Below are positions 17,399 to 25,632 of a DNA stretch of 64,000 nucleotides, in pieces. The DNA comes from Streptomyces griseofuscus (lineage in GTDB: Bacteria > Actinomycetota > Actinomycetes > Streptomycetales > Streptomycetaceae): contig NZ_CP051006.1 of NCBI RefSeq assembly GCF_014673495.1, positions 806,001-870,000 on the forward strand, read 5' to 3'. The number at the start of each line of letters is the position of its first letter. Positions within the stretch are counted from its first letter, which is position 1. The translations under genes and the position numbers were made by a program. The notes under the pieces are model-generated. The model made no database searches. It worked only from the letters and a program-made list of their open reading frames with translations, and was not told where the DNA came from.

Positions 17399-18135
17399 CC
17401 CGCTTCCTCCTCCACGATCTCCACGGCCTGGTCGAGGAAGTTGGCGAGCAGCACGACGACCGCGCTCGCCACCTCCATGCCGACGGCGGCGTTCAGCAGC
17501 GGTACGAAGCCACCGGAGGACAGCGTGTTGAACGTGCCGTACGGCAGCAGCGTGTTGGCGAGGAACGCGGTCCCGGCCAGGACCCCGGCGAGGCCCAGCA
17601 CGAGATACGCGCAGACGGACAGGGCGTCGGTCGCCTCGAAGGCGCCCAGGGGGCGGACCCGTTCCAGCGCGCGGTAGTCGGCGCCCAGGTAGAGCAGATG
17701 CAGGGCGGTCGCGGCGACCACGCCGCCCTGGAAGCCGCCGCCGGGGCTGAGCTGGCCGTGGGCGACGATGTACAGGCCGCAGACGAGGGCGGCGGGGACG
17801 ACGAGCAGGGCGTAGCGCCGTACCGGCCGGGCCACTTGGGCCGGCCGCGGTCGCTCGCGGTGTTCGTCGCGGGCCTGGCGCAGCAGCACCACACAGCCGA
17901 GGACGGCGGCGAACAGGATGCTCATCTCGCCGAGGGTGTCGTAGGCGCGCTGGTCGAAGTTGACGGAGGCGATGGTGTTGGCGGTGTGCCGGGCGAGGGA
18001 GGCGCGCACGGCCCGGGTCCCGTAGGGGTGCGAACGGCCGCCGAATCCGGGCAGTTCGAGGCAGGCGGCGGCCAGCACGGCGGCGAGCCCTGCGCCCCCG
18101 ACGGCGAGCAGCCACAGCCGCAGCCGCCGGCTCAT
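17395..18135 (-). CDS. MbhE-MrpB fusion-type subunit
   Basis: A 246-residue protein. The N-terminal third (about 30-85) has HTANTIASVNFDQRAYDTLGEMSILFAAVLG, which matches the MbhE / MrpA C-terminal unit. The rest (about 105-245) is MrpB, with HGQLSPGGGFQGGVVAATA and a GMEVASAVVVLLANFLDQA end. It overlaps its neighbours by 4 bp on both sides (ATGA), a tightly coupled operon. It carries subunit segments that in classical Mrp systems are split between MrpA and MrpB. Confidence 0.9.
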   Translation of the reverse strand: MSRRLRLWLLAVGGAGLAAVLAAACLELPGFGGRSHPYGTRAVRASLARHTANTIASVNFDQRAYDTLGEMSILFAAVLGCVVLLRQARDEHRERPRPAQVARPVRRYALLVVPAALVCGLYIVAHGQLSPGGGFQGGVVAATALHLLYLGADYRALERVRPLGAFEATDALSVCAYLVLGLAGVLAGTAFLANTLLPYGTFNTLSSGGFVPLLNAAVGMEVASAVVVLLANFLDQAVEIVEEEAG

Positions 18136-18392
18136 CGCGCACCGTCCCGGTCCCGGCGGCGGCGGCGGATCTTGCGCACCGACAGCATGATCAGCAGCGG
18201 AGTGAGGGCGGCCCCGACCGCAAGCTGGGACAGGCCGACGTCGGGGGCCTGGAGCACGGTGAACAGCACGGCCAGGAACACGCCGAGCACGGACAGCACA
18301 AGGGCCTGCCGGGCGGGGTCGCGCTGGGCGACGGCGGCGGTCGCGGTGGCGGCGACGAGCAGCAGGGCCACGAGGATCAGGGCATCGGACAT
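18132..18392 (-). CDS. MbhD-like (DUF4040) subunit
   Basis: An 86-residue, three-helix protein with the DUF4040/MbhD landmarks AVLFTVLQAPDVGLSQLAVGAALTPLLIM. This segment is normally in the C-terminal part of MrpA. GGGAGAGG lies before the ATG at 18392. It overlaps the next gene by ATGA. A 60-bp gap separates it from the MrpF-like gene upstream. Confidence 0.9.
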   Translation of the reverse strand: MSDALILVALLLVAATATAAVAQRDPARQALVLSVLGVFLAVLFTVLQAPDVGLSQLAVGAALTPLLIMLSVRKIRRRRRDRDGAR

Positions 18393-18452
18393 CCGGCACC
18401 TCTCCCGTCCCCGGCCCCCCGCCTGTTCCCCCGGCCGCCTTCCCGTCCCGGC

Positions 18453-18905
18453 TCAGCCACCCAGCACCCCCCGGAAGCCGCCCGACAGGGCGCGGGAGGC
18501 GATCAGGTTGCCGCCGATCAGGAGCGCGCCGATCACCAGCAGTTTCACCATGGCCCGGCCCGGTCCGGTGACGGCGCAGAGCGCGATCACGACCGCGGCG
18601 CCCACCCCGGCCACGGCGTAGGTGAGCCCCCAGGCGCTCGGTCGCCGCCCCTCCAGGTCCTCGTGCAGCAGCCGGGCGAAGACCAGGGTGCCGACCGGTC
18701 CGAGGAGGGCGAGCAGCAGGGCGAGATCGACATAGGCGGGGCGGCCGTACCCCTGCGCGAGCAGCAGCAGGGCCGGGCACAGGGCGGCTGTGGTGAGGTT
18801 CTGGGCGACGACGCGGCGGGCGGTGGGGCCGGTGGTCACGCCCCACAGGGCGGCCGCCCCTCCCCCGCCGAGTTCGACGGTCGCCGCGAGGATCCAGCCG
18901 TTCAC
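18453..18905 (-). CDS. MrpF-like subunit with an MrpG-like C-terminal segment
   Basis: A 150-residue protein of GTG start. The first half resembles MrpF (RRVVAQNLTTAALCPALLLLAQG and YVDLALLLALLGPVGTLVFARLL). The second half has two more helices ending KLLVIGALLIGGNLIASRAL, reminiscent of the end of MrpG. The start GTG overlaps the stop of the MrpE-like gene (GTGA). No separate MrpG is present in the operon, so a fused or shortened form is likely. The MrpG match is weak. Confidence 0.75.
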   Translation of the reverse strand: MNGWILAATVELGGGGAAALWGVTTGPTARRVVAQNLTTAALCPALLLLAQGYGRPAYVDLALLLALLGPVGTLVFARLLHEDLEGRRPSAWGLTYAVAGVGAAVVIALCAVTGPGRAMVKLLVIGALLIGGNLIASRALSGGFRGVLGG

Positions 18906-19096
18906 CGCCAGGTCACCGCCCGCCGGCCGGCCCGTGCCAGCAGCGCGCCCGCGGCGGCGACGCCCGCCCCGACGACCCGCTCCAGAGTGTCGACTGTGCT
19001 GATCAGCACCAGCCAGAGCAGGGCCAAGGCGCCCCACCACAGGAGGAGTTCACCGGTGGCGAGCAGGACCGCACGAGGCGTCGTACGCCGTCGCAT
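18902..19096 (-). CDS. Short MrpE-like membrane subunit, first gene of the operon
   Basis: A 64-residue protein with two hydrophobic helices (LLLWWGALALLWLVLI and VVGAGVAAAGALLARAG), resembling a shortened MrpE. Normal MrpE proteins are about 150-170 residues, so most of the soluble part is absent. GAGGAGG 7 nt upstream supports ATG19096. Its stop overlaps the next start. The promoter should lie at about 19100-19250. Confidence 0.7.
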   Translation of the reverse strand: MRRRTTPRAVLLATGELLLWWGALALLWLVLISTVDTLERVVGAGVAAAGALLARAGRRAVTWR

Positions 19097-19296
19097 CCGC
19101 CGCCTCCTCTGTCCTCGCTCTCGTCCGGCCGCTTCCGGTTCGCGGCGGTATGCCCGCCGCGCCGCTCGGTGCATCCAAGCACCGCCGGGCCCCTGGCGGG
19201 GTGGCGGCACGCGGGTCCGCGGGCGGAGTGCCCCGGGAGCGTGAACGGAAACCGGTGAGGCATCCCTCCCGTCAACAGCAGGTCTGCACCAGCCTC

Positions 19297-19325
19297 TTGA
19301 CGCTCACTTATCTCACTCCTTAAAT
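19297..19325 (+). promoter_or_regulatory. Putative promoter of the GH16 glucanase gene
   Basis: TTGACG (19297-19302), 17 bp, TTAAAT (19320-19325), about 60 nt upstream of the ATG at 19386. The surrounding sequence is unusually AT-rich for this window, as expected of a regulated promoter. Confidence 0.5.
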
Positions 19326-19385
19326 CAAGAGACATTGCTTCATCCGAGAGCCTCCCCGGAGCCTCCCCCCACCGATCGGAGAGCC

Positions 19386-20627
19386 ATGGCCTCCCCCCGT
19401 CTGCTCCGTGGCTGTCTGTTCGCCGCCCTGTCCGCCGCACTGGTCGGCGCGGCCGCCGTCGGCCCCGCGCAGGCGCGCCCCGCCGACCGGATCGCCCCCG
19501 CCGCGACCGTGAGCACCTTCTCCGACACCTTCGACGGGCCCGCGGGCTCGGCGGTCGACTCCTCGAAGTGGACCCAGGAGACGGGCGACAACGTCAACAA
19601 CCACGAGCGGGAGTACTACACCTCGGGCACCAACAACGCGGCCCTGGACGGCCAGGGCCATCTGGTGATCACGGCCAAGAAGGAGAACCCGGCCGGATAC
19701 CAGTGCTGGTACGGCAGTTGCCAGTACACCTCGGCGCGGCTGAACACGGCCGGGAAGTTCAACGCCCAGTACGGGCATGTCGAGGCGCGGATGAAGATTC
19801 CGCGGGGTCAGGGCATGTGGCCCGCGTTCTGGATGCTCGGCACGCCGGTGAACTGGCCGGACTCGGGCGAGATCGATGTGATGGAGAACGTCGGTTTTGA
19901 ACCCTCGACGGTGCACGGCACCATCCACGGTCCCGGTTACTCCGGCTCGGGCGGCATCGGCGCCGCCTACAGCCTGCCGAACGGGCAGGCCTTCGCGGAC
20001 GGCTTCCACACCTTCGCCGTGGACTGGGCACCGAACTCGATCACCTGGTCGGTGGACGGCACCGTCTACGAGCAGCGCACGCCCGCCGATCTGGGCCGCA
20101 AGACCTGGGTCTACAACGACCGGCCGTTCTTCCTGATCCTGAATCTCGCGGTCGGCGGCTACTGGCCCGGCGACCCGGACGGCAGCACCCAGTTCCCGGC
20201 GCAGCTGGTGGTGGACTCGGTCTCCGTCACGACCAGCAACACGGCGGCGGGGCTCCCGATCCGGGGGCTGGCCGGCAAGTGCGTGGACGTGGCCGGCGCG
20301 AACTCCGCGAACGGCACCCCGGTCCAGCTCTACGACTGCAACGGCACCGCCGCGCAGTCCTGGACGGTCGGTTCGGACGGCACGATACGGGCGCTCGGCA
20401 AATGCCTGGACGTGACCGACCGGGGCACCGCGGACGGCTCGACGGTCCAGCTGTGGGACTGCACCGGCGCTGCCAACCAGAAGTGGACCGTCACCGGCGC
20501 GCACGACATCGTCAACCCGCAGGCGAACAAGTGCCTGGACGCCACCGGGAACAACTCGGCCAACGGGACGCGGTTGCAGATCTGGACCTGCACGGGCGGC
20601 GCCAACCAGAAGTGGACGGTGGGCTGA
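19386..20627 (+). CDS. Secreted GH16 beta-glucanase with a C-terminal CBM13 (ricin-B lectin) domain
   Basis: A 413-residue protein. A signal peptide (about 1-30, ending AQA) is followed by a GH16 laminarinase-type catalytic domain (about 44-275). The catalytic motif is GEIDVMENVG, with Glu162 as nucleophile and Glu167 as acid/base. The C-terminal 130 residues are a beta-trefoil lectin with three QxW repeats (QSW, QKW, QKW) and paired Cys. It is expected to hydrolyse beta-1,3-(1,3-1,4-)glucans such as laminarin or fungal wall glucan outside the cell. GGAGAG precedes the ATG. Confidence 0.95.
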   Translation: MASPRLLRGCLFAALSAALVGAAAVGPAQARPADRIAPAATVSTFSDTFDGPAGSAVDSSKWTQETGDNVNNHEREYYTSGTNNAALDGQGHLVITAKKENPAGYQCWYGSCQYTSARLNTAGKFNAQYGHVEARMKIPRGQGMWPAFWMLGTPVNWPDSGEIDVMENVGFEPSTVHGTIHGPGYSGSGGIGAAYSLPNGQAFADGFHTFAVDWAPNSITWSVDGTVYEQRTPADLGRKTWVYNDRPFFLILNLAVGGYWPGDPDGSTQFPAQLVVDSVSVTTSNTAAGLPIRGLAGKCVDVAGANSANGTPVQLYDCNGTAAQSWTVGSDGTIRALGKCLDVTDRGTADGSTVQLWDCTGAANQKWTVTGAHDIVNPQANKCLDATGNNSANGTRLQIWTCTGGANQKWTVG

Positions 20628-20636
20628 GCCGGCGGC

Positions 20637-20882
20637 TCAGTGCAGAGTCCAGGTGTACTTGCCGCCGCCGACCCAGCGGACCACGTCCGGGTCGTCGAGG
20701 TCATGGATGGTGATCCCGTGGGCGGCGGCGACCTCCAGCACATCGGTGACGTTCCTGGCCTCGCCGATCACCTCCCCGTCGATCTCCATGATCCGGAAGG
20801 GCGGCTGCCCCGGCTTCCCCGGGCACACGCCCAGCACCCAGATCCGCGGCTGAGGAATGTAGGGGGCTGCTTGTTCGGTCAT
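20637..20882 (-). CDS. Small conserved-looking hypothetical protein
   Basis: An 81-residue acidic protein starting MTEQAAPYIPQPRIWVLG, with alternating strand/helix pattern (GQPPFRIMEIDGEVIGEA, VLEVAAAHGI) and normal codon bias. I do not recognise a family. There is no good ribosome site before ATG20882, so the message may be leaderless. It is convergent with the glucanase gene, 9 bp apart. Confidence 0.65.
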   Translation of the reverse strand: MTEQAAPYIPQPRIWVLGVCPGKPGQPPFRIMEIDGEVIGEARNVTDVLEVAAAHGITIHDLDDPDVVRWVGGGKYTWTLH

Positions 20883-21032
20883 GCAATTCAGGTTAGGTCG
20901 GAACGTCCTGGAAGGGAGATTCACGGGCCTCGATCACGTAAGGGCGCGGCACCGTCGGGGATGCGGGTGGGGTGTGGTCGACCGCGCGGTTCCCCGCGCC
21001 CCTGAGGGGCGCCTGATGTCAGCCTTGGCCGT

Positions 21033-22073
21033 ATGGATGCCGTCGCCGCCCTGGAGCGGATCGCGTTTCTGCTGGAGCGCTCCTTGGCGCCCGGCTACCG
21101 GGTGCGGGCGTTTCGGACGGCCGCCCGGGTGGTGCACGGGCTGCCGCCCGGGGAAGCGGCCGCGCGGGCGGCGGACGGGTCGCTGGAGTCGCTGAAGGGC
21201 ATCGGACCGAAGACGGCGCAGGTGGTGCGGGAGGCCCTGGCCGGGGAGGTGCCGGGATATCTGCGCAAGCTGGAGGAGGAGAGCGAGGACACCGGCCGCG
21301 AGGGACCCGGGGCCGCGCTCCGGGCGCTGCTGCGGGGGGACTGCCACACGCACTCGGACTGGTCCGACGGGGGCAGTCCGATCGAGGAGATGGGGCGGGC
21401 GGCGGCCGCGCTCGGCCATGAGTGGACCGTCCTCACCGATCATTCGCCGCGGCTGACCGTGGCCCGGGGCCTCTCCCCGCAGCGGCTGCGCGAGCAGCTG
21501 GATGCCGTCGCCGGCCTGAACGCCGGCTGGGCGCCGTTCCGGCTGCTCACCGGCATCGAGTGCGACATCCTGGACGACGGCTCCCTGGACCAGGAGCCCG
21601 AGCTGCTGGAGCGGCTGGACGTGGTCGTGGTGTCCGTGCACTCCAAGCTGCGGATGGACGCCAGCGCCATGACCCGCCGTCTGGTGGCCGCCGTACGCGA
21701 TCCGCACGCCGATGTCCTCGGGCACTGCACCGGTCGCCTGGTCACCGGCCGCGGGCGCCCGGAGTCGCGGTTCGACGCGGACGAGGTGTTCGCCGCCTGC
21801 GCCGAGTCGGGCACCGCCGTGGAGATCAACAGCCGCCCCGAACGGCTGGACCCGCCCCGCCGGCTGCTGCGCCGGGCGGTGGCCGCCGGGACCCTCTTCG
21901 CGATCGACACCGACGCGCACGCGCCCGGCCAGCTGGACTGGCAGATCCTGGGCTGCGCCCGCGCCGAGGAGTGCGGGGTACCGGCCGAGCGGGTGGTCAC
22001 CGCGTGGTCGGCGGACGAACTGCTGGGCTGGACACGCGAGGGACGGGTGCCGGCACGCGTGGCGGGCGCCTGA
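21033..22073 (+). CDS. PHP-domain phosphoesterase with N-terminal helix-hairpin-helix
   Basis: A 346-residue protein resembling the PolX C-terminal half without the polymerase. The N-terminus (about 45-75) has a DNA-binding HhH motif, LKGIGPKTAQVV. The PHP domain starts with CHTHSDWSDG (about 105), with further metal ligands in LTDHS, GIECDIL, SVHSKLRM, LGHCTGR and IDTDAH. Such enzymes are metal-dependent phosphoesterases or exonucleases. The HAD gene follows after 48 bp. Confidence 0.9.
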   Translation: MDAVAALERIAFLLERSLAPGYRVRAFRTAARVVHGLPPGEAAARAADGSLESLKGIGPKTAQVVREALAGEVPGYLRKLEEESEDTGREGPGAALRALLRGDCHTHSDWSDGGSPIEEMGRAAAALGHEWTVLTDHSPRLTVARGLSPQRLREQLDAVAGLNAGWAPFRLLTGIECDILDDGSLDQEPELLERLDVVVVSVHSKLRMDASAMTRRLVAAVRDPHADVLGHCTGRLVTGRGRPESRFDADEVFAACAESGTAVEINSRPERLDPPRRLLRRAVAAGTLFAIDTDAHAPGQLDWQILGCARAEECGVPAERVVTAWSADELLGWTREGRVPARVAGA

Positions 22074-22121
22074 CGTGGTACCCGGTCCCGAGCCGCACCA
22101 GCGACAGAGAGGGTCTTCGGG

Positions 22122-22781
22122 ATGGAGCCGCGCGCCGCAGTCTTCGATGTCGACGGAACCCTCGTCGACACCAATCATCTGCACGTCGTCACCTGGTGGG
22201 AGGCGTTCCGGCAGGCCGGTCACACCGTGCCCATGCACGCCGTGCTCCGGGCCGTCGGCCTCGGCTCCTCGGACCTGATCGCGCATCTGCTGGGCGAGGA
22301 CCGCGACCGCGGGCAGGACGCGGAGCTCAGCGCGGCGCACAAGGCGCTGTACGGGCAGTACTTCGACCGACTCCCCGCCCTGCCGGGCGCCGGTGAGCTG
22401 CTGCGAAGGCTGCACCACGACGGCTGGACGGTCGTCCTCGCCACCTCGGCGAGCGGCTCGGAGCTGGGCGCGCTGCGCCGGGCCATCGACGCGGACGAGG
22501 CGATCGAGGCCACCGCGAGCAGCGACGACGTACAGGAGGGCAAACCCGCCCCGGAGCCGGTGGAGCACGCGCTGGAGCTGGCCGGGGTGCCGGCCGAGCG
22601 GGCGGTGTTCGTCGGCGACACCGTGTGGGACATGCGGGCGGGCACCAGGGCCGGGGTGCGGTGCCTGGGCGTGCTGTGCGGCGGGATCCCCCGGGCCGAT
22701 CTGGTGCAGGCCGGAGCGGAGGAGGTCTACGCGGACCCCGCCGATCTGCTCGCCCACCTCGCCGACAGCCCGCTGACCTGA
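22122..22781 (+). CDS. HAD-family hydrolase (phosphoglycolate phosphatase/beta-phosphoglucomutase-like)
   Basis: A 219-residue HAD phosphatase. Motif I is DVDGTLVDT (about 9-17, nucleophile Asp), motif II is ATSAS, motif III Lys is in EGKPAPEPV, and motif IV is FVGDTVWDM. A helical cap lies between motifs I and II. It dephosphorylates a small metabolite that cannot be named from sequence. It probably forms a unit with the PHP gene. Confidence 0.92.
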   Translation: MEPRAAVFDVDGTLVDTNHLHVVTWWEAFRQAGHTVPMHAVLRAVGLGSSDLIAHLLGEDRDRGQDAELSAAHKALYGQYFDRLPALPGAGELLRRLHHDGWTVVLATSASGSELGALRRAIDADEAIEATASSDDVQEGKPAPEPVEHALELAGVPAERAVFVGDTVWDMRAGTRAGVRCLGVLCGGIPRADLVQAGAEEVYADPADLLAHLADSPLT

Positions 22782-22793
22782 GCGTTTCGCCGT

Positions 22794-22807
22794 GTGGCAC
22801 AGGTCAC
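22794..22807. promoter_or_regulatory. Crp-like site GTG-N6-GNCAC
   Basis: GTGGCACAGGTCAC fits the Streptomyces Crp consensus GTG-N6-GNCAC exactly. It lies 13 bp after the HAD gene and about 45 bp before the structured RNA described next, so it could control that RNA. A chance match is quite possible in this GC-rich DNA. Confidence 0.25.
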
Positions 22808-22852
22808 CGGCGGGGGTGGAACAGCGGATGCCGGCCGCCCGTTGAACCAGGC

Positions 22853-22965
22853 GTGGGTACGGACGGGACAGTGTCCCCGGGCCTCACCTTTTGCCCACAG
22901 GGACGATCGTTCGGCTGAAGCCCTGTGGAGCCTTTCGCCGAGAGGCGACCGCCGTCCGCACCCAC
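22853..22965 (+). ncRNA. Candidate structured RNA with long closing stem
   Basis: 22853-22866 (GTGGGTACGGACGG) pairs with 22952-22965 (CCGTCCGCACCCAC), giving 13 pairs and one A/C mismatch. Inside are two further perfect stems: CCACAGGG (22895-22902) with CCCTGTGG (22921-22928), extended by two pairs past a bulged A, and TCGCC-GAGA-GGCGA (22935-22948). A strong terminator follows 10 nt later. The region has no protein signature and lies between convergent genes, so it is not the leader of a downstream gene. It could be a free sRNA or a structured 3' end of the HAD transcript. It does not match tRNA, tmRNA, SRP RNA or RNase P features that I know. Confidence 0.5.
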
Positions 22966-22975
22966 TCTCAGACCG

Positions 22976-23008
22976 CCCCGGCCGTGAATCCCCCCGTCAC
23001 GGCCGGGG
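22976..23008. terminator. Very strong hairpin terminator
   Basis: CCCCGGCCGTGA (22976-22987) and TCACGGCCGGGG (22997-23008) form a perfect 12-bp stem with a 9-nt loop, followed by CTTCCTCATTTCC. It ends the structured RNA/HAD transcript and probably also the convergent alpha/beta-hydrolase gene. Confidence 0.85.
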
Positions 23009-23075
23009 CTTCCTCATTTCCCCGGACGTTCTCCCGGTCGGCCTTCTCGATCGCTCGCCCCCAGCCGGGGGCTGC

Positions 23076-23969
23076 TCATCCGCCGAGCCCCGCCGCGGCG
23101 AGCATCCGGCAGATCCCGGTGGTGGCCGCCGTGGCCCCGGCAGCGCCGAGGAAGTCCCGCAGGTCCGCGGTGAGGCGTTCCGCATGGGTGAAGAACAGGC
23201 CGTGACCGCCGTTCTCGTACACCTTCAGGACGGCACCCGGCACCAGCCGGGCCAGCCGCTCACCCGTATGGGCCAGGGGCGCGGAGGTGTCATGGGTGCC
23301 GTGCACGACAAGCACGGGTACGTCCACGGCGGGCAGCTCGGCGGTGAGATCGAGGCCGGTCACCACGGACCGTACGCCGGTGGCGGCGCGGGGCGTGGCC
23401 ACCAGGCAGCGGTCGATCAGATAGCGCGTACAGGCGTCGGAGACCTCGTTTCCCGCGCTGGTGACGGCGAAGAACGCGTCCGCGAAACGGGTGAACCATG
23501 CGGCCCGGTCGCGCCGGAAGAACTCCTCGTCGGCCTGTACGACCGCCGGATCCAGGCCGTCGGGCAGCCGCTTTGAGCGGATGATGCCCGGGCTGACCCC
23601 GCTGACCAGCGCGGCCCCGGCCACCCGGGACGAGCCGTGCCGGGTCAGGCAGCGCACCACCTCGGCGGTGCCGACGGAGTGCCCGATCAAGGTGACCTCG
23701 CGCAGGTCGAGGTGGTCGAGAAGCCCCTGGAGGTCATCGGCGAGGGTGTCGAGGTCGTACCCCGACCAGACGTCGTCCGAGCGCCCGTGACCGCGCCGGT
23801 CCAGGCCAACACAGCGGTATCCGGCCTCGGCGAGCGGCAGCATCTGGTGCTCCCACATCTCATGGCCGAGATAGGCACTGGCGACGAAGACGGCGACGGC
23901 ACCGCAGGCGGGACCGTGGTCGACGTAGTGCAGCCGGGTGCCGTCGACGGGGCTGTCGTAGTACGGCAT
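23076..23969 (-). CDS. Alpha/beta-fold hydrolase, chloroperoxidase-like
   Basis: A 297-residue alpha/beta hydrolase. The nucleophile elbow is GHSVG (about residue 97), followed by VVRCLTRHGSSRVAGAALVSGV, typical of cofactor-free haloperoxidase/esterase relatives. The acid lies in VVHGTHDTSAPL and the His in ENGGHGLFFTHAERL. GAGGAG lies 6 nt before ATG23969; longer in-frame extensions overlap the divergent gene. The natural substrate is unknown. The C-terminus carries a short Ala/Thr/Gly extension. Confidence 0.9.
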   Translation of the reverse strand: MPYYDSPVDGTRLHYVDHGPACGAVAVFVASAYLGHEMWEHQMLPLAEAGYRCVGLDRRGHGRSDDVWSGYDLDTLADDLQGLLDHLDLREVTLIGHSVGTAEVVRCLTRHGSSRVAGAALVSGVSPGIIRSKRLPDGLDPAVVQADEEFFRRDRAAWFTRFADAFFAVTSAGNEVSDACTRYLIDRCLVATPRAATGVRSVVTGLDLTAELPAVDVPVLVVHGTHDTSAPLAHTGERLARLVPGAVLKVYENGGHGLFFTHAERLTADLRDFLGAAGATAATTGICRMLAAAGLGG

Positions 23970-24183
23970 GGGGGTCTCCTCTGAATGCGGCGCGCGAGCA
24001 CCGGCGGGCGCGCGGGGGGCAGCGGTCCGCCGATGATCCCGATGGTGCCCAAAACGGACCGCGCGGTCGATTACCCGGCACGTCAAGCACGTGTGTCCGA
24101 GTCCCCGGTACGCGTGTGCGGGCGGACCGCCCGGGTACCCGGCCGGTCGTCGCGGACCCTTCGCCGAAGGACGGAAGGAGCCG

Positions 24184-25218
24184 ATGGTGAGCAGCTCAGC
24201 GGGGAGCACGGTGGTGGTCACGGGAGCCACCGGCAATGTCGGTACGAGCGTGGTGCGCCTGCTCTCCCAGGATCCCGGGGTCGCCTCGGTACGGGGCCTC
24301 GCGCGCCGGATGCCGCAGTGGTCGCCGCCGGGGACCGAGTGGTCCGCGGTCGATCTGGCGTCGGACCGGGCGGATCTCGCGGAGCGGTTCGCGGGCGCGG
24401 ACGCGGTGGTCCATCTGGCATGGGCGTTCCAGCCGACCCACGATCCGGCTGCCACCTGGCGGACCAATGTGCTCGGCAGCATCCAGGTGTTCGAGGCGGT
24501 CGCCGCGGCCGGGGTGCCGGTGCTGGTGCACGCCTCGTCCGTGGGCGCGTACTCACCGGGTCCCAAGGATCACGCGGTGGACGAGTCCTGGCCGACGCAC
24601 GGCTGGCCGGACGCCGCGTACTGCCGGGAGAAGGCGTATCTGGAGCGCACCCTGGACGTGTTCGAACGCGACCATCCGGAGGTACGGGTGGTGCGGATGC
24701 GGCCCGCTTTCCTGTTCAAGCGGGAGTCGGCGAGCGAGCAGCGCCGGATCTTCGGCGGCCGCTTCCTGCCAGGACCGCTGGCCCGGCCCGAGCTGCTGCC
24801 GCTCCTGCCGGACGTCCCCGGTCTGCGCGTCCAGGCGCTGCACACCGACGACGCCGCCGAGGCCTACCGGCTCGCGGTGCGCTCGGCGACGGCCCGGGGC
24901 GCCTTCAATCTCGCGGCCGACCCGCCACTCGACGCCGCGGTCCTCGGCGAACTGCTCGGCGCGCGTCCGGTACGCCTCCCGCGTACGGCGGCACGCTCGG
25001 CCGTCGCGGCGGCCTGGAACCTACGGCTGCTGCCGGCGTCCCCGCATCTGTTCGACGCGGTACTGCGGCTGCCGCTGATGGACTGCACGCGCGCGCACCA
25101 GGAGTTGGGCTGGCGGCCCCGGTGGACGGCGACCGAGGTGCTGGAGGAGTTCCTGGAGGGACTCCAGCGGGGCAGCGGGCTGGACACGGCGCCGCTGCGC
25201 GGCCGCAAGGTGGGCTGA
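24184..25218 (+). CDS. NAD-dependent epimerase/dehydratase (extended SDR)
   Basis: A 344-residue extended short-chain dehydrogenase. The nucleotide-binding motif VTGATGNVGTSVVRLL is near the N-terminus. The catalytic Tyr-Lys is in AAYCREKAYLE (YxxxK), with the Ser in VHASSVGAYSP. It acts on NAD(P)-bound sugar or polyketide-like substrates of unknown identity. AAGGAGCCG precedes the ATG. A small acidic protein gene follows 50 bp downstream. Confidence 0.92.
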   Translation: MVSSSAGSTVVVTGATGNVGTSVVRLLSQDPGVASVRGLARRMPQWSPPGTEWSAVDLASDRADLAERFAGADAVVHLAWAFQPTHDPAATWRTNVLGSIQVFEAVAAAGVPVLVHASSVGAYSPGPKDHAVDESWPTHGWPDAAYCREKAYLERTLDVFERDHPEVRVVRMRPAFLFKRESASEQRRIFGGRFLPGPLARPELLPLLPDVPGLRVQALHTDDAAEAYRLAVRSATARGAFNLAADPPLDAAVLGELLGARPVRLPRTAARSAVAAAWNLRLLPASPHLFDAVLRLPLMDCTRAHQELGWRPRWTATEVLEEFLEGLQRGSGLDTAPLRGRKVG

Positions 25219-25268
25219 TCCACGAGAACGCTCTGACCGCACGGCAAGGGGAGGAAGGCGAGGACATC

Positions 25269-25562
25269 ATGGCCGAACAGCGCGCACAGGAACCCGTCGG
25301 GGCACCGGAGCCGGACCCGGTCCCCAGGGACATGCCCGACCAGCAGGCGCGGTCCGACGATCCGTGGGACCTGCCCCCGGACAAGGACGACGGAGAAGAC
25401 CCGGGCGACGGGGACGACAGGGAGCGAAGGGGCGGAAGGGACGGCGGGGATCCCGGAGACGAACTGCCGGACACGGACGAGGCCGGTACCGGTCCCCGCG
25501 GCGCGCCGCGCAGCGCGACGGTTCACCCCGAGCACCCGGGCTCGGACGAGTCACCCGCGTGA
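25269..25562 (+). CDS. Small acidic, intrinsically disordered protein
   Basis: A 97-residue protein very rich in Asp, Glu, Gly and Pro (for example DKDDGEDPGDGDD), with no hydrophobic core, so probably disordered. GGGAGGAAGGCGAGG before the ATG and its position after the SDR gene support it as a real gene. I cannot assign a function. Low-complexity acidic proteins of this type are common in Streptomyces. Confidence 0.65.
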   Translation: MAEQRAQEPVGAPEPDPVPRDMPDQQARSDDPWDLPPDKDDGEDPGDGDDRERRGGRDGGDPGDELPDTDEAGTGPRGAPRSATVHPEHPGSDESPA

Positions 25563-25632
25563 ACGTCCGCTGTCCCCCGCACGGTTGATCTCCCTTGCGC
25601 GCGTCCGGCGGCGACGGCGAGGATGGTCGATC

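Noticed and set aside
20885..20905. Iron-box-like AGGTTAGG upstream of the small gene at 20637-20882
   Set aside because: Only one half-site is present and the other half is not complementary.
22800..22990. c-di-AMP riboswitch or 6S RNA identity for the structured RNA
   Set aside because: The downstream gene is convergent, the ydaO conserved core cannot be found, and the length and multi-stem shape do not fit 6S RNA well.
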